A stretch of DNA of 64,000 bases from Neorhodopirellula pilleata. Lineage in GTDB: Bacteria; Planctomycetota; Planctomycetia; Pirellulales; Pirellulaceae. The position numbers were made by a program, and so were the translations under genes. Shown here one piece after another: positions 7,682 to 15,574 of the stretch. The first letter of the stretch is position 1. The number at the start of each line of letters is the position of its first letter. The stretch is from positions 268,508 through 332,507 of the forward strand of contig NZ_SJPM01000008.1 of the NCBI RefSeq assembly GCF_007859915.1, read 5' to 3'. The notes under the pieces were generated by a model. That model was not told where the DNA came from. It ran no database searches and saw only the letters and a program-made list of their open reading frames with translations.

Positions 7682-9996
7682 TCGTTCGGCACCACGCTAA
7701 CATTGTCGATCATGATTTCTGCGTTCGTCGCATTGCCGAACAATCCAGGACTGCCTTGTGAGTTAGGGGAATCATCCGTGGCGGTCAAGGTCCATTGTGA
7801 CGGTTCGCCTTCGTCGCGTGGCCAAACCTTGCCCTTCAAGATCGCTTGGTTATTTTCTAGCGACGCGGTAAATTTTAGCCGATACCAGCGTCCCGCCTGC
7901 CAAGCATAAGGAACGCTTCGAGCCATCCGAAGCTGGGCCGTCCACGTGCGGATCTGCAACTGTTGAGCTTCGCCCATCAAGTCCAACGTGTAGCGCTGAT
8001 TGATGAGGCCCATGTCCGGCAGTTTTTCACCGGTATCCTGAGCTTGGACATCGACGGTGATGGTGTAGCCGCTCAGATCGGGTGAACCCATCCACGTTTG
8101 ACTGCGAGTACCCTTGGGGATCGTCGTGATCTTAACGATCGCCGGATCGCCGTTGACGGATCGGGCTTCATGCCGATAGCGGGCACCAATCCAAGTCACC
8201 GGAACGACTTGATTTGAAAAATCGAATTTCCATGGCAACGGTGCTACCACTCGATAACGCGAACTTCCGATGACATCGCCCAAACGCACCGTCAGACTGA
8301 CCGATTCGGCGATCTCGTCGGTGCGAACTTGCAGCTCATTCGAATCCGATACGGTCGCCGATCCGGTAACTTCCCAAACCAACGGCTTGTTCTCAATCGA
8401 CACGCGTTGACCGAGCGAATTGAAGCCACGAACTTCCAACGCAATGGACTGGTCATTCGATAGGATCGCTTCGGCGGGGATGATTTGAAGCGAGGCGATC
8501 ACGGTGTCTTCGGCCGATGGTGTTTCGAGGTCACCGAATTGAGATGCTTTAGAAATCGGTCTTGCAACCGATTCACCCGATCGATCTTCGGAATCGCTCA
8601 AACAAAACAGACCACTGGTCGTGGGCAAGTAAAGACATCCGTCGGCTACGATCGGGCTTCCGCCAACATCGTGCCCCTTGGGCAATCGAGTTTTGAAAAC
8701 GGTTTCAACACCATCGGCCACCGGACGTAGCACGTAGAACAACCCGGTGCTGGTGGCGGCGTAAATCTTACCGTCGGCGTACACCAAACTGCCACGCATC
8801 GCGGTACCAAGCTTCAGCGGTTCGCCGATTTCAACTCCGGTTCGCGCATCAAGCACGTGCAAGCGGGAGGAATCCTCAACCACATAGAGTCGATCACCAA
8901 GCGATTCATCTTTGATCAAGAGCGGCGAACTTTTCCCGACGATCAATTCTTCGGTCCGCCAAACCTCGGCCGATTGGGAACCACTGTTCGCCGCCGAAAT
9001 ATCCACGCAAACCACCGCACCCATCGCGGTGCCTTCGGGGTTTTCTTCGCCATGACCGATGAAAGCAAACCCGTTGGAATCGATTACCGCAGTGGTGTTG
9101 ATCCCGCGACGCGAGATCGCGACGTTCCAAAGACGTTCGCCGGTCCGGGGATGAAACCCATTGACCCGGCCGTCTCCGGAGCCAGCGATCATGATCGCTC
9201 GGCCATCAACCACGCCGAACACCGGAGTGCTGTACGTGGTGTCTTCGGGCAACGGATTGGTACTCGACGTCCAAACCAAAACACCGGATCGTTTGTCGAA
9301 CGCAAAAAAGCGGTGAGCGGGGCGTGCCGTGAGGTCCCATCCGGTGGTCACGCCACTGATGATCACAAGGTCTTCAAAGATGACAGGAGTGTTCGTGCGG
9401 CCACCGTAGGTGCTCAGCATTCCAAACTCTTCACTCATCGAGTGTGCCCAGCGAGGCTGCCCGGTGGTCGCATCAAGACATTGCAACAAACTGCACGCAC
9501 TGAGTGAATACACGCTATCGGTTTCCACGTCGCCGGTCACGTTGGACCAGCCCACTCTCTCGGCGGGCACGTCGGACAAGAACACGTTCGTCGTGTGTTG
9601 CCAGAGGACCTCGCCCGAGGCGGCGTCCAAGCAGATAACTTGTTCGCCTTCGGTCGGCGTGCTTGGCTGATGACGGACGATCGTGTACAGCCGGCCATTC
9701 ATCGCGATCGGCGTCGAGATTCCGGCGGCTGCTTCGCTCTTCCACCGCACGCCCGATTCTTCACCACCACGCGGATCAAACCGTTCGATTAGTATTGCAT
9801 CACGTGAACCGGCATCGGTGACCGATGCGGCGACCCCGTTTTGATGAGGACCTCGCCAAAAGGTCCAGTCTTCCGCGTCGACGAGCGTATCGCCGGCGAC
9901 GGTTAACGCGAAGATTGCTGATAGAAAACAACCCAAGGAAGCCGACGATCGGCACTCCTCCAACCACAGCCGAGGCTGTAACCAAATTGTGGGCAC
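7678..9996 (-). CDS. Exported PQQ-like beta-propeller protein with C-terminal sandwich domain
   Basis: The 772-residue protein opens with a hydrophobic segment (about residues 18-40) that is probably an export signal. It then has the typical planctomycete PQQ-propeller start WTFWRGPHQNG. Propeller blades follow to about residue 470, with repeated phrases such as VICLDAASGEVLWQH and RFFAFDKRSGVLVW. The last 200 residues look like a beta-sandwich of the LamG/DUF1080 kind (RWYRLKF, AEIMIDNVSV). No dehydrogenase active-site residues could be verified, so enzyme activity is uncertain and the propeller may only bind. It is the first gene of the unit with the MFS transporter. Confidence 0.85.
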   Translation of the reverse strand: MPTIWLQPRLWLEECRSSASLGCFLSAIFALTVAGDTLVDAEDWTFWRGPHQNGVAASVTDAGSRDAILIERFDPRGGEESGVRWKSEAAAGISTPIAMNGRLYTIVRHQPSTPTEGEQVICLDAASGEVLWQHTTNVFLSDVPAERVGWSNVTGDVETDSVYSLSACSLLQCLDATTGQPRWAHSMSEEFGMLSTYGGRTNTPVIFEDLVIISGVTTGWDLTARPAHRFFAFDKRSGVLVWTSSTNPLPEDTTYSTPVFGVVDGRAIMIAGSGDGRVNGFHPRTGERLWNVAISRRGINTTAVIDSNGFAFIGHGEENPEGTAMGAVVCVDISAANSGSQSAEVWRTEELIVGKSSPLLIKDESLGDRLYVVEDSSRLHVLDARTGVEIGEPLKLGTAMRGSLVYADGKIYAATSTGLFYVLRPVADGVETVFKTRLPKGHDVGGSPIVADGCLYLPTTSGLFCLSDSEDRSGESVARPISKASQFGDLETPSAEDTVIASLQIIPAEAILSNDQSIALEVRGFNSLGQRVSIENKPLVWEVTGSATVSDSNELQVRTDEIAESVSLTVRLGDVIGSSRYRVVAPLPWKFDFSNQVVPVTWIGARYRHEARSVNGDPAIVKITTIPKGTRSQTWMGSPDLSGYTITVDVQAQDTGEKLPDMGLINQRYTLDLMGEAQQLQIRTWTAQLRMARSVPYAWQAGRWYRLKFTASLENNQAILKGKVWPRDEGEPSQWTLTATDDSPNSQGSPGLFGNATNAEIMIDNVSVVPNE

Positions 9997-10110
9997 GTTG
10001 CGGTAACTTTACCGAAGAGAGATCGCGAAGCGAAAATATTTTCCGCCGCTCGCGAGACCGTGCGGAAACTGCGTCCTCTATAATGATCCGAGTGCCAGAT
10101 TGGGAAGTGG

Positions 10111-11526
10111 GTGAAAACAAATTTTCGCAAAAATCACCGTTCGCTTCTTAAATCGTTGACGCAACCAGTCGCGAAAGACGCCCTACCGGTCACGGCTAAC
10201 GCAAAAGTACAACTCCCCCCCGTAAACGTAAACTTAAACTTAAACTTAAACTTACGCTTAAACCTAAACCTAAACCCCTCCCACCCAATTCCACCCCCCA
10301 TCACCCCTTCAACGTCACTCGATCGCCCCTCTCATCACGCTTGGTTTTGCGGTCGCACCCGCTTAGCTTGGAAGAACCTAACTCACACCTTGACGCGGAC
10401 CATCGTTTCGATCGGCGGCATCGGGTTTGCGATTCTGTTGATGTTCATGCAGTTGGGTTTCTTGGGCAGCGTGGGTGACACCGCGACGGTGGTATTGAAC
10501 CGCATGCCGTGTCAGATCGTGGTTCGTTCGCCCGATTACCTTCATATTTACGACACCTCGTCGTTGCCAGGCAACTTGCCGCAACTGCTTGAAAGCGTTT
10601 CAGAGGTGCGGGACGCTTTGCCCTTGGACATCGGCGTAACGCAGTGGCAAAATCCGATCGACCATTCGTTTCGAGCGATCGCGATGATGGGCATCGACTT
10701 GGAACAACCCGCGTTCGAGTTACCTGAACTGACGCCAAGGATGATCTCGACGTTACGACCAGTCGGCTCGGTCCTGATCGACGATGCGAGCGCCATCGAT
10801 TTTGGTCCCGCCAACCGATCCCATTTCGGACGATTGGACGTCGGAACAACCACCGACGTCGCGGGAGAATCGGCTCGTTTGGCGGGCACGTTTGAGATGG
10901 GGACCGGGTTGGCGGCCAATGGAGCGTTGCTGGCATCGCGTCAGACGTTTGAAAAGTTAGCCCCAGGCCAACGTCCCGGTCGAGTGTCATTGATCCTGAT
11001 TCGCCTTGATGATCCGGCACAAATCGCAAGCGGTCTGGCGGCCGTACGCAACCGATTGCAATCCCTCGGCGGCGAAGCTTCTTACGCCCAAGCGATGACC
11101 CTTGATGAAGCCAAAGCCGCCGAGAAGGATCGGTGGTATCGCCAAACGCCCATCGGACTCATCTTCATCGTTGGCGTCGGATTAGCGGTCGTCGTCGGAG
11201 GCGTGATTAGCTATATGGTGTTGGCGTCGGACGTCGCCGCTCACTTGCCGGAATACGCGACGTTGCGAGCGATGGGCTACAGCGACGGTTACCTTGTCAA
11301 GACGCTGTTATCGCAATCAACGCTGCTCGCGTTGGTGGCTTTTCCGCCATCGGTAGTGGCGGCGATGGGACTTTACTATGTCACCTCGATCGTCTCGTCG
11401 ATCCCGATTCGGATGACAAGCACTTGGATCGTCGTCGTGTTTTCACTGTCCCTTGGCATGTGCAACATCGCCGGAGTGATCGCACTGCGCAAATTGCTCA
11501 AGGCCGAGCCTGCCAATTTGTTTTAG
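10111..11526 (+). CDS. DevC-like ABC transporter permease (FtsX fold)
   Basis: From about residue 87 the protein matches DevC-type permeases: LAWKNLTHTLTRT, a first membrane helix with LLMFMQLGF, a large periplasmic domain, and three C-terminal helices with the typical EYATLRAMGY loop. Such proteins work with a DevA ATPase and a DevB membrane-fusion protein, but neither is adjacent, so this permease is an orphan here. The first 85 residues are odd. They include (V/L)N repeats encoded by a hexamer array and then a Pro/Ser-rich stretch. The only in-frame starts are ATG 10111 and TTG 10156, so the repeat must be translated unless a non-standard start is used. Confidence 0.8.
   Translation: MKTNFRKNHRSLLKSLTQPVAKDALPVTANAKVQLPPVNVNLNLNLNLRLNLNLNPSHPIPPPITPSTSLDRPSHHAWFCGRTRLAWKNLTHTLTRTIVSIGGIGFAILLMFMQLGFLGSVGDTATVVLNRMPCQIVVRSPDYLHIYDTSSLPGNLPQLLESVSEVRDALPLDIGVTQWQNPIDHSFRAIAMMGIDLEQPAFELPELTPRMISTLRPVGSVLIDDASAIDFGPANRSHFGRLDVGTTTDVAGESARLAGTFEMGTGLAANGALLASRQTFEKLAPGQRPGRVSLILIRLDDPAQIASGLAAVRNRLQSLGGEASYAQAMTLDEAKAAEKDRWYRQTPIGLIFIVGVGLAVVVGGVISYMVLASDVAAHLPEYATLRAMGYSDGYLVKTLLSQSTLLALVAFPPSVVAAMGLYYVTSIVSSIPIRMTSTWIVVVFSLSLGMCNIAGVIALRKLLKAEPANLF
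10222..10275 (+). repeat. Nine-unit hexamer array (NTAAAC), telomere-like
   Basis: Nine consecutive hexamers, GTAAAC x2, TTAAAC x3, TTACGC, TTAAAC and CTAAAC x2, run without interruption. They lie in frame inside the 5' end of the DevC-like gene and encode alternating Val/Leu and Asn. A C-rich stretch follows immediately (to about 10310). Confidence 0.95.
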
Positions 11527-11576
11527 AGCCTATCGCCTCCAAAGGATTCGCCCCCCCCTTTTTCGGATAGGCTCTT
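11525..11576. repeat. Palindrome with GAGCCTAT/ATAGGCTC ends, left of the antiporter
   Basis: Nine-base arms AGAGCCTAT and ATAGGCTCT enclose about 34 bases including a C8 run and a T5 run. It overlaps the stop codon of the DevC-like gene. It shares ends and the inner module GCCTCCAAAGG (inverted) with the longer element at 13085-13184. A role as transcript terminator is possible. Confidence 0.75.
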
Positions 11577-11833
11577 AACGTGCTAACGAGCGGCGCGGTA
11601 TTTGCGTCAAGACTTGGAGACCAATTCTACCTATCCAGGCAGGTAAGTCCTTTCAGCTCGACGGCCTGCGGCTTTCGATTGAGAACCTTTCGCCGCACCG
11701 TAACCGGGTTTAGTTCCGTGAAAACCGGGGCTAACGCTCGTTGGTGAAACGAGTGGTCGATCGGCGTGCGTTCGGCGTGCCGCCTATTTCTGTCAAACGA
11801 GTGATATCGAATGCTTCCAAGCGAACGACTTTT
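11577..11833. other. Intergenic region upstream of the antiporter
   Basis: No gene is evident. At 11723-11737 there is an inverted copy of the 15-base repeat segment found at 5179-5193. The antiporter frame is open from a TTG at 11741, but the region 11741-11833 reads poorly as protein and is probably leader sequence. Confidence 0.5.
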
Positions 11834-13072
11834 ATGATTCCGCTCGTCGCTGTTTGGTCGCTAATTATCGGAAGCGTGTTTCTGTTGGCGGCATTGGGTA
11901 AAGGCGTGTTTCGCCGATTGCCGATCTCGCTACCTGCCGTTTATTTGTTGATCGGCGTGGGAATCAGCGATGCCGGGCTGGGACTGATGTCGCTCGATTT
12001 GGTCAACGACGCCAAATTGATCGAAACGCTCACCGAGATAGGCGTGCTCGTCAGTCTATTGACTGTGGGACTGAGGTTAGTTCCCTCATGGTCTCGGTTT
12101 CGCTGTTCGGCAATTCCGTTGGCATCCGTCGCCATGGTAATGACAATCGCCGGCGTCGCCGCGGTCGGTTACTTTCTCGTCGGGTTACCGATCGGAGCGG
12201 CGGTACTACTGGGTGCCGTTCTCGCGCCGACGGATCCGGTGCTCGCGTCGGAAGTCCAGATCAATCATGATCAAGACACCGATCAATTGCGATATTCGCT
12301 AACCGGCGAGGCGGGGCTCAATGACGGCACAGCGTTCCCGTTCGTCATGCTCGGACTCGGATTGGTCGGCATACACGACCTCGGCGAGTTTGGTTGGCGG
12401 TGGGTAGCGGTCGATCTTGTCTGGGCGGTCGTCGCGGGGTGTGGATTCGGTGCGTTTGTGGGGTATCTGATTAGCCACGTAAGCAGTTGGCTGAAGAGCC
12501 ATCGAATCGATCCGATTGCCGACGAAGAACTTCTCACGCTCGCGATGATCGGCTTGGCTTATGGCGGTGCGATTGCGATTCACGCTTACGGTTTTCTGTC
12601 CGTGTTTGCCGCAGGTGTCGCGATGCGAGTTTTCGCTGAATCCGACGACGATGAACAACACGAACACGCTGAGACGCTAATGAGGACCGTCGCGAGCGTC
12701 AATCAACGTTTCGGAGAGATTCTTGAAGTTGCGCTAGTGGTGCTGATCGGCGTGTTGTTGCCGACATACTGGACGCTGACCCAAGACTGGTGGTTCGCCC
12801 TGCTTCTTTTCGCCGTTTTGCGTCCGATCGCATCCTACGCAGCACTTTGGTTCTCCGACATCGGAAAGTACCAAAAACGATACATCGCATTCTTCGGCAT
12901 TCGCGGGATCGGTTCCCTCTATTACCTCAGCTACTCGATCGATCACGGCCTGGACGAATCGCTCGCTCATCGGCTCGGCGGCGTTGTCTTGACCACAATC
13001 GCATTGTCGTTGTTGATTCACAGCAACATCGCGTCGCTATTGCTATCTCGGTACCAAAGACAGCAACATTGA
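11834..13072 (+). CDS. Sodium/proton antiporter, CPA1 family
   Basis: The protein (412 residues from the ATG at 11834) has about 12 membrane helices. It carries the hallmark APTDPVLASEVQ with the ion-binding TD-P region, and GEAGLNDGTAFPF, both characteristic of CPA1/NhaP-type exchangers that swap Na+ or K+ for H+ across the inner membrane. There is no large C-terminal cytosolic domain. A frame extension to TTG 11741 would add 31 basic residues that do not look like family sequence, so I prefer 11834. The gene lies between two palindromes with the same ends (11525-11576 and 13085-13184). A marine salt-adaptation role is plausible. Confidence 0.9.
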   Translation: MIPLVAVWSLIIGSVFLLAALGKGVFRRLPISLPAVYLLIGVGISDAGLGLMSLDLVNDAKLIETLTEIGVLVSLLTVGLRLVPSWSRFRCSAIPLASVAMVMTIAGVAAVGYFLVGLPIGAAVLLGAVLAPTDPVLASEVQINHDQDTDQLRYSLTGEAGLNDGTAFPFVMLGLGLVGIHDLGEFGWRWVAVDLVWAVVAGCGFGAFVGYLISHVSSWLKSHRIDPIADEELLTLAMIGLAYGGAIAIHAYGFLSVFAAGVAMRVFAESDDDEQHEHAETLMRTVASVNQRFGEILEVALVVLIGVLLPTYWTLTQDWWFALLLFAVLRPIASYAALWFSDIGKYQKRYIAFFGIRGIGSLYYLSYSIDHGLDESLAHRLGGVVLTTIALSLLIHSNIASLLLSRYQRQQH

Positions 13073-13084
13073 GCATTCAACTAC

Positions 13085-13184
13085 GAGCCTATCCGAAAAG
13101 GGGTCTGACCCTTTGGAGGCGATTCGACATTCGTTGCTTTCTTGGAATCGCCGGAGAGGGTTAGACACCTTTTCGGATAGGCTC
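13085..13184. repeat. 100-bp palindromic element, right of the antiporter
   Basis: The arms of about 27 bases match at 25 positions (GAGCCTATCCGAAAAGG... against its inverted partner ending at 13184). The centre contains CCTTTGGAGGCGATTCG. It starts 13 bases after the antiporter stop codon and could end its transcript. The ends and a centre module are shared with 11525-11576. Confidence 0.8.
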
Positions 13185-13185
13185 T

Positions 13186-13219
13186 AAAAAAAAGCCGCCG
13201 AATGTTGCCATCCGGCGGC
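13186..13219 (-). terminator. Rho-independent terminator, minus strand
   Basis: Read on the minus strand, the 7-base stem GCCGCCG/CGGCGGC with a 12-base loop is followed directly by eight T residues (13193-13186). It would end transcripts from the phosphoesterase gene whose stop codon is at 13367. Confidence 0.8.
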
Positions 13220-13261
13220 GATCGTCTCGTCTCACGAAAGATTCGGATAACGCGACGTCAA

Positions 13262-13321
13262 CTAACCTCGGTCTCCGGATTGATTCCGTGATTGGAAGCG
13301 TTTGGTGTCTTCAAGACCCAT
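13262..13321 (-). CDS. Possible 19-residue small protein
   Basis: An ATG-initiated frame of 19 codons (MGLEDTKRFQSRN...) ends in TAG, 46 bases beyond the phosphoesterase stop and 43 bases before the terminator at 13186-13219. The peptide is charged and hydrophilic. There is no clear ribosome-binding site. It may be chance or a 3'-UTR peptide. Confidence 0.3.
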   Translation of the reverse strand: MGLEDTKRFQSRNQSGDRG

Positions 13322-13366
13322 GAAGAAAACGCGAAAAGAAAGAAGATGCCGATCGGCGATCGGCGG

Positions 13367-15409
13367 CTAGCGTTCGACCAAGCGACTCGTTAATCCGAAC
13401 ACACCGAGGGCTGCGCTGCTGCTGTGGTCGAGCACGAACGGTCCGATCGTGCGGTCCAAATGAAACAGTAGCACGGTTTGCTCGTCCGGTGCATGACGTT
13501 GTTCCGGAGAAAAATCCTCGTCATAGCGGGCGACTTTGGACAGACGCACCTCGTCGAGCAGGCAAGCCATCCCACGCGTCGGATTGCCGCGAGGATCCGG
13601 GTCGGCACCGAGGTACAAGGGAAGATCGTTGCGTTTCTGCTTCGCCGCCGCTTCGGTAGGCTTGAATGACTTGCTTTCAATGCTCTGCTGCTCGACCCTT
13701 GTGCCGTCAACGAACAGACTGACCGTTCGGCCATCGAATACACCTGCCAGATGCGTCCATTGATCCGCCTTCATCGGGGCTTTTCCATTGGCGATCACAT
13801 AACCACCATTGAGGTGAATTGAAAACTGAGGAACGCCCTCATCGCTGAAAAGGGAGAATTCGGACGATTCGGTCTTCGCGACGATCGCTCGGAACCCGTT
13901 GATGTCTTTGGGAGAAACCCAGGCTTCCAGGGTCATCGGCCCGTCGGGAAGTTCAAAGGACTTGGAATCGACCCGAACCGCCGATGATTCCCGATCGACT
14001 AGCAGACAGCGGTTGGTGACCCCTTCGAAGTAGTTGGCCGGGACTTGACCAGGCATCAGTTCCAACTGAGTGACAACTTCGGGTAAGCGAACGCGGGCCG
14101 ACGACGTCAACGCTTCGATTTGCATGGTCATCGCCGGAACTTCTCGGATTTCGCCGGCGGTCGCATCCCGACCAACTTGGTAAGTCACCGTCTCCGTTTT
14201 ACCGGGAGCAATATTAGAATGGCGATGGTCCAAGGTGGTTAACCAGCGATCACGAACCGATTTAGGTTCGTCCATCAATGTGACAGCGATTTCGTGGTCG
14301 GTAGGATTGGCGATTGTCAAAGTAACCTCGCCCTGGCAGGTTCCGTCTGCATTGACGATCAATGGCCCCGAAGTTTGGCGCGGCCGAATCGTTCTCGCCT
14401 GATCGACTTCCGCCAAAAACTCAGCCGTGAATTGTTTCGGATCGATGACCGAGCCGATTGGTAAGGCTGAAACCGAGATGCGATCTTTGCGCACGGTCAC
14501 CATGTTCAGATGATGCAGGTAGCCCGCGTCAGGAATATCCGCCGACAACGCCCCTCCGGTCGTCGCCAGCGTGTAATACTCGATCCCGTTCTTCGGGCCG
14601 TCGTATCGCATGTGATGCACGTGTCCGGCAAAGACTGCCGAGACATTCCCGGCCGCGACCAATTTCTTTTCGACGACCGGCCAATTGCTACCCGTGTATC
14701 CACCACCGATCCAGCGCGGATGATGTAAGAAGACGAAAACGTGGTCGACGTCTTTCAGATCTTCCAAGGCTTTGTCCAAGAACTCCAGTTGCTCGGCACT
14801 CATGTTTTGGAGAGCGCCGACGTTGAATGCTTTCAAATTCGTTCTCGCGTCCCCTTCGTCGGAGTACAAGGCGATGAACCCCGCGTTCTTGTGCCGAAAG
14901 CTATACCACAGCGGACCAAAATGCTTTTCGTAGTTGGCCTCGTGGTGTCCCTGCGGTGCGGGCCCTTCGCCTCGCCAATAGACGTCGTGGTTGCCAGCGA
15001 CCGGATACCACTTCATTTTGAGTCGATCGGCGATCGCTTTGTATTCTCGCATCTGCCGCATCCATTCGGGCGACTCGTTGTAACCCTGGATCAGATCACC
15101 GACCGTCATGACCAAATCCGGGTCGAGCAAGTTCGTGTCCTTAACGGCTTGTTCAAGGACCTTCAGTCCCTCAGGCACGCCGCCGGTTCGGTCCCCATAG
15201 ACCACGAAATGGAAAACGTCGTCGCCCGTCTTGGGTGGTGGCAACACGACCGAAGAGTCGCGGGTCGTCATGAATGAAGAGTTGACAGCACCTTGGGGAT
15301 GATCGCCGTGCTGATGATCCGGATCATTGGCGTCGTCGTGCGCGAGCGAACGATGGACTGGCGTACAGACGCAAAGCGTCAGCAGAAGGGGCAGCAGTAG
15401 GGAACGCAT
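13367..15409 (-). CDS. Secreted metallophosphoesterase with LamG-like domain
   Basis: The 680-residue protein has a Sec signal peptide (cleavage near residue 23) followed by a His/Asp-rich stretch. A calcineurin-like phosphoesterase domain comes next, with motifs in order: YGDRTGG, VGDLIQGYNE, GNHDVYW, LHHPRW and GHVHH. These provide the dimetal site for phosphoester hydrolysis. A linker domain of Ig-like strands (about residues 340-450) is followed by a concanavalin/LamG-type domain (about 480-670) with TLEAWVSPKD and HLAGVFDGRTVSLFVDG, often used for carbohydrate binding. It is probably periplasmic or extracellular. The substrate is unknown. A minus-strand terminator lies at 13186-13219. 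Confidence 0.9.
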   Translation of the reverse strand: MRSLLLPLLLTLCVCTPVHRSLAHDDANDPDHQHGDHPQGAVNSSFMTTRDSSVVLPPPKTGDDVFHFVVYGDRTGGVPEGLKVLEQAVKDTNLLDPDLVMTVGDLIQGYNESPEWMRQMREYKAIADRLKMKWYPVAGNHDVYWRGEGPAPQGHHEANYEKHFGPLWYSFRHKNAGFIALYSDEGDARTNLKAFNVGALQNMSAEQLEFLDKALEDLKDVDHVFVFLHHPRWIGGGYTGSNWPVVEKKLVAAGNVSAVFAGHVHHMRYDGPKNGIEYYTLATTGGALSADIPDAGYLHHLNMVTVRKDRISVSALPIGSVIDPKQFTAEFLAEVDQARTIRPRQTSGPLIVNADGTCQGEVTLTIANPTDHEIAVTLMDEPKSVRDRWLTTLDHRHSNIAPGKTETVTYQVGRDATAGEIREVPAMTMQIEALTSSARVRLPEVVTQLELMPGQVPANYFEGVTNRCLLVDRESSAVRVDSKSFELPDGPMTLEAWVSPKDINGFRAIVAKTESSEFSLFSDEGVPQFSIHLNGGYVIANGKAPMKADQWTHLAGVFDGRTVSLFVDGTRVEQQSIESKSFKPTEAAAKQKRNDLPLYLGADPDPRGNPTRGMACLLDEVRLSKVARYDEDFSPEQRHAPDEQTVLLFHLDRTIGPFVLDHSSSAALGVFGLTSRLVER

Positions 15410-15574
15410 GAAGAATCAGCCGAGAGTGAAAACAGGGTGGGAACATGAATGGGATCAATGGCGGGTTTCAGAATATACCAGATACTTGGCGCTGTCTGGT
15501 TGCGACCTCAGTCGTTAGAATGAACGCACTCGTTCGGGTCTCCTCGGACCGCTCCCCCCAACAATCCGCCACTG

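Noticed and set aside
10222..10275. Hexamer array as a true telomere or replicon end
   Set aside because: It lies inside an open frame in the middle of continuous sequence, with only nine units; nothing suggests a chromosome end.
10340..10372. Start of the DevC-like permease close to its conserved LAWKN region
   Set aside because: No ATG, GTG or TTG occurs in frame between 10159 and the conserved region, so 10111 or 10156 must be used unless the start is non-standard.
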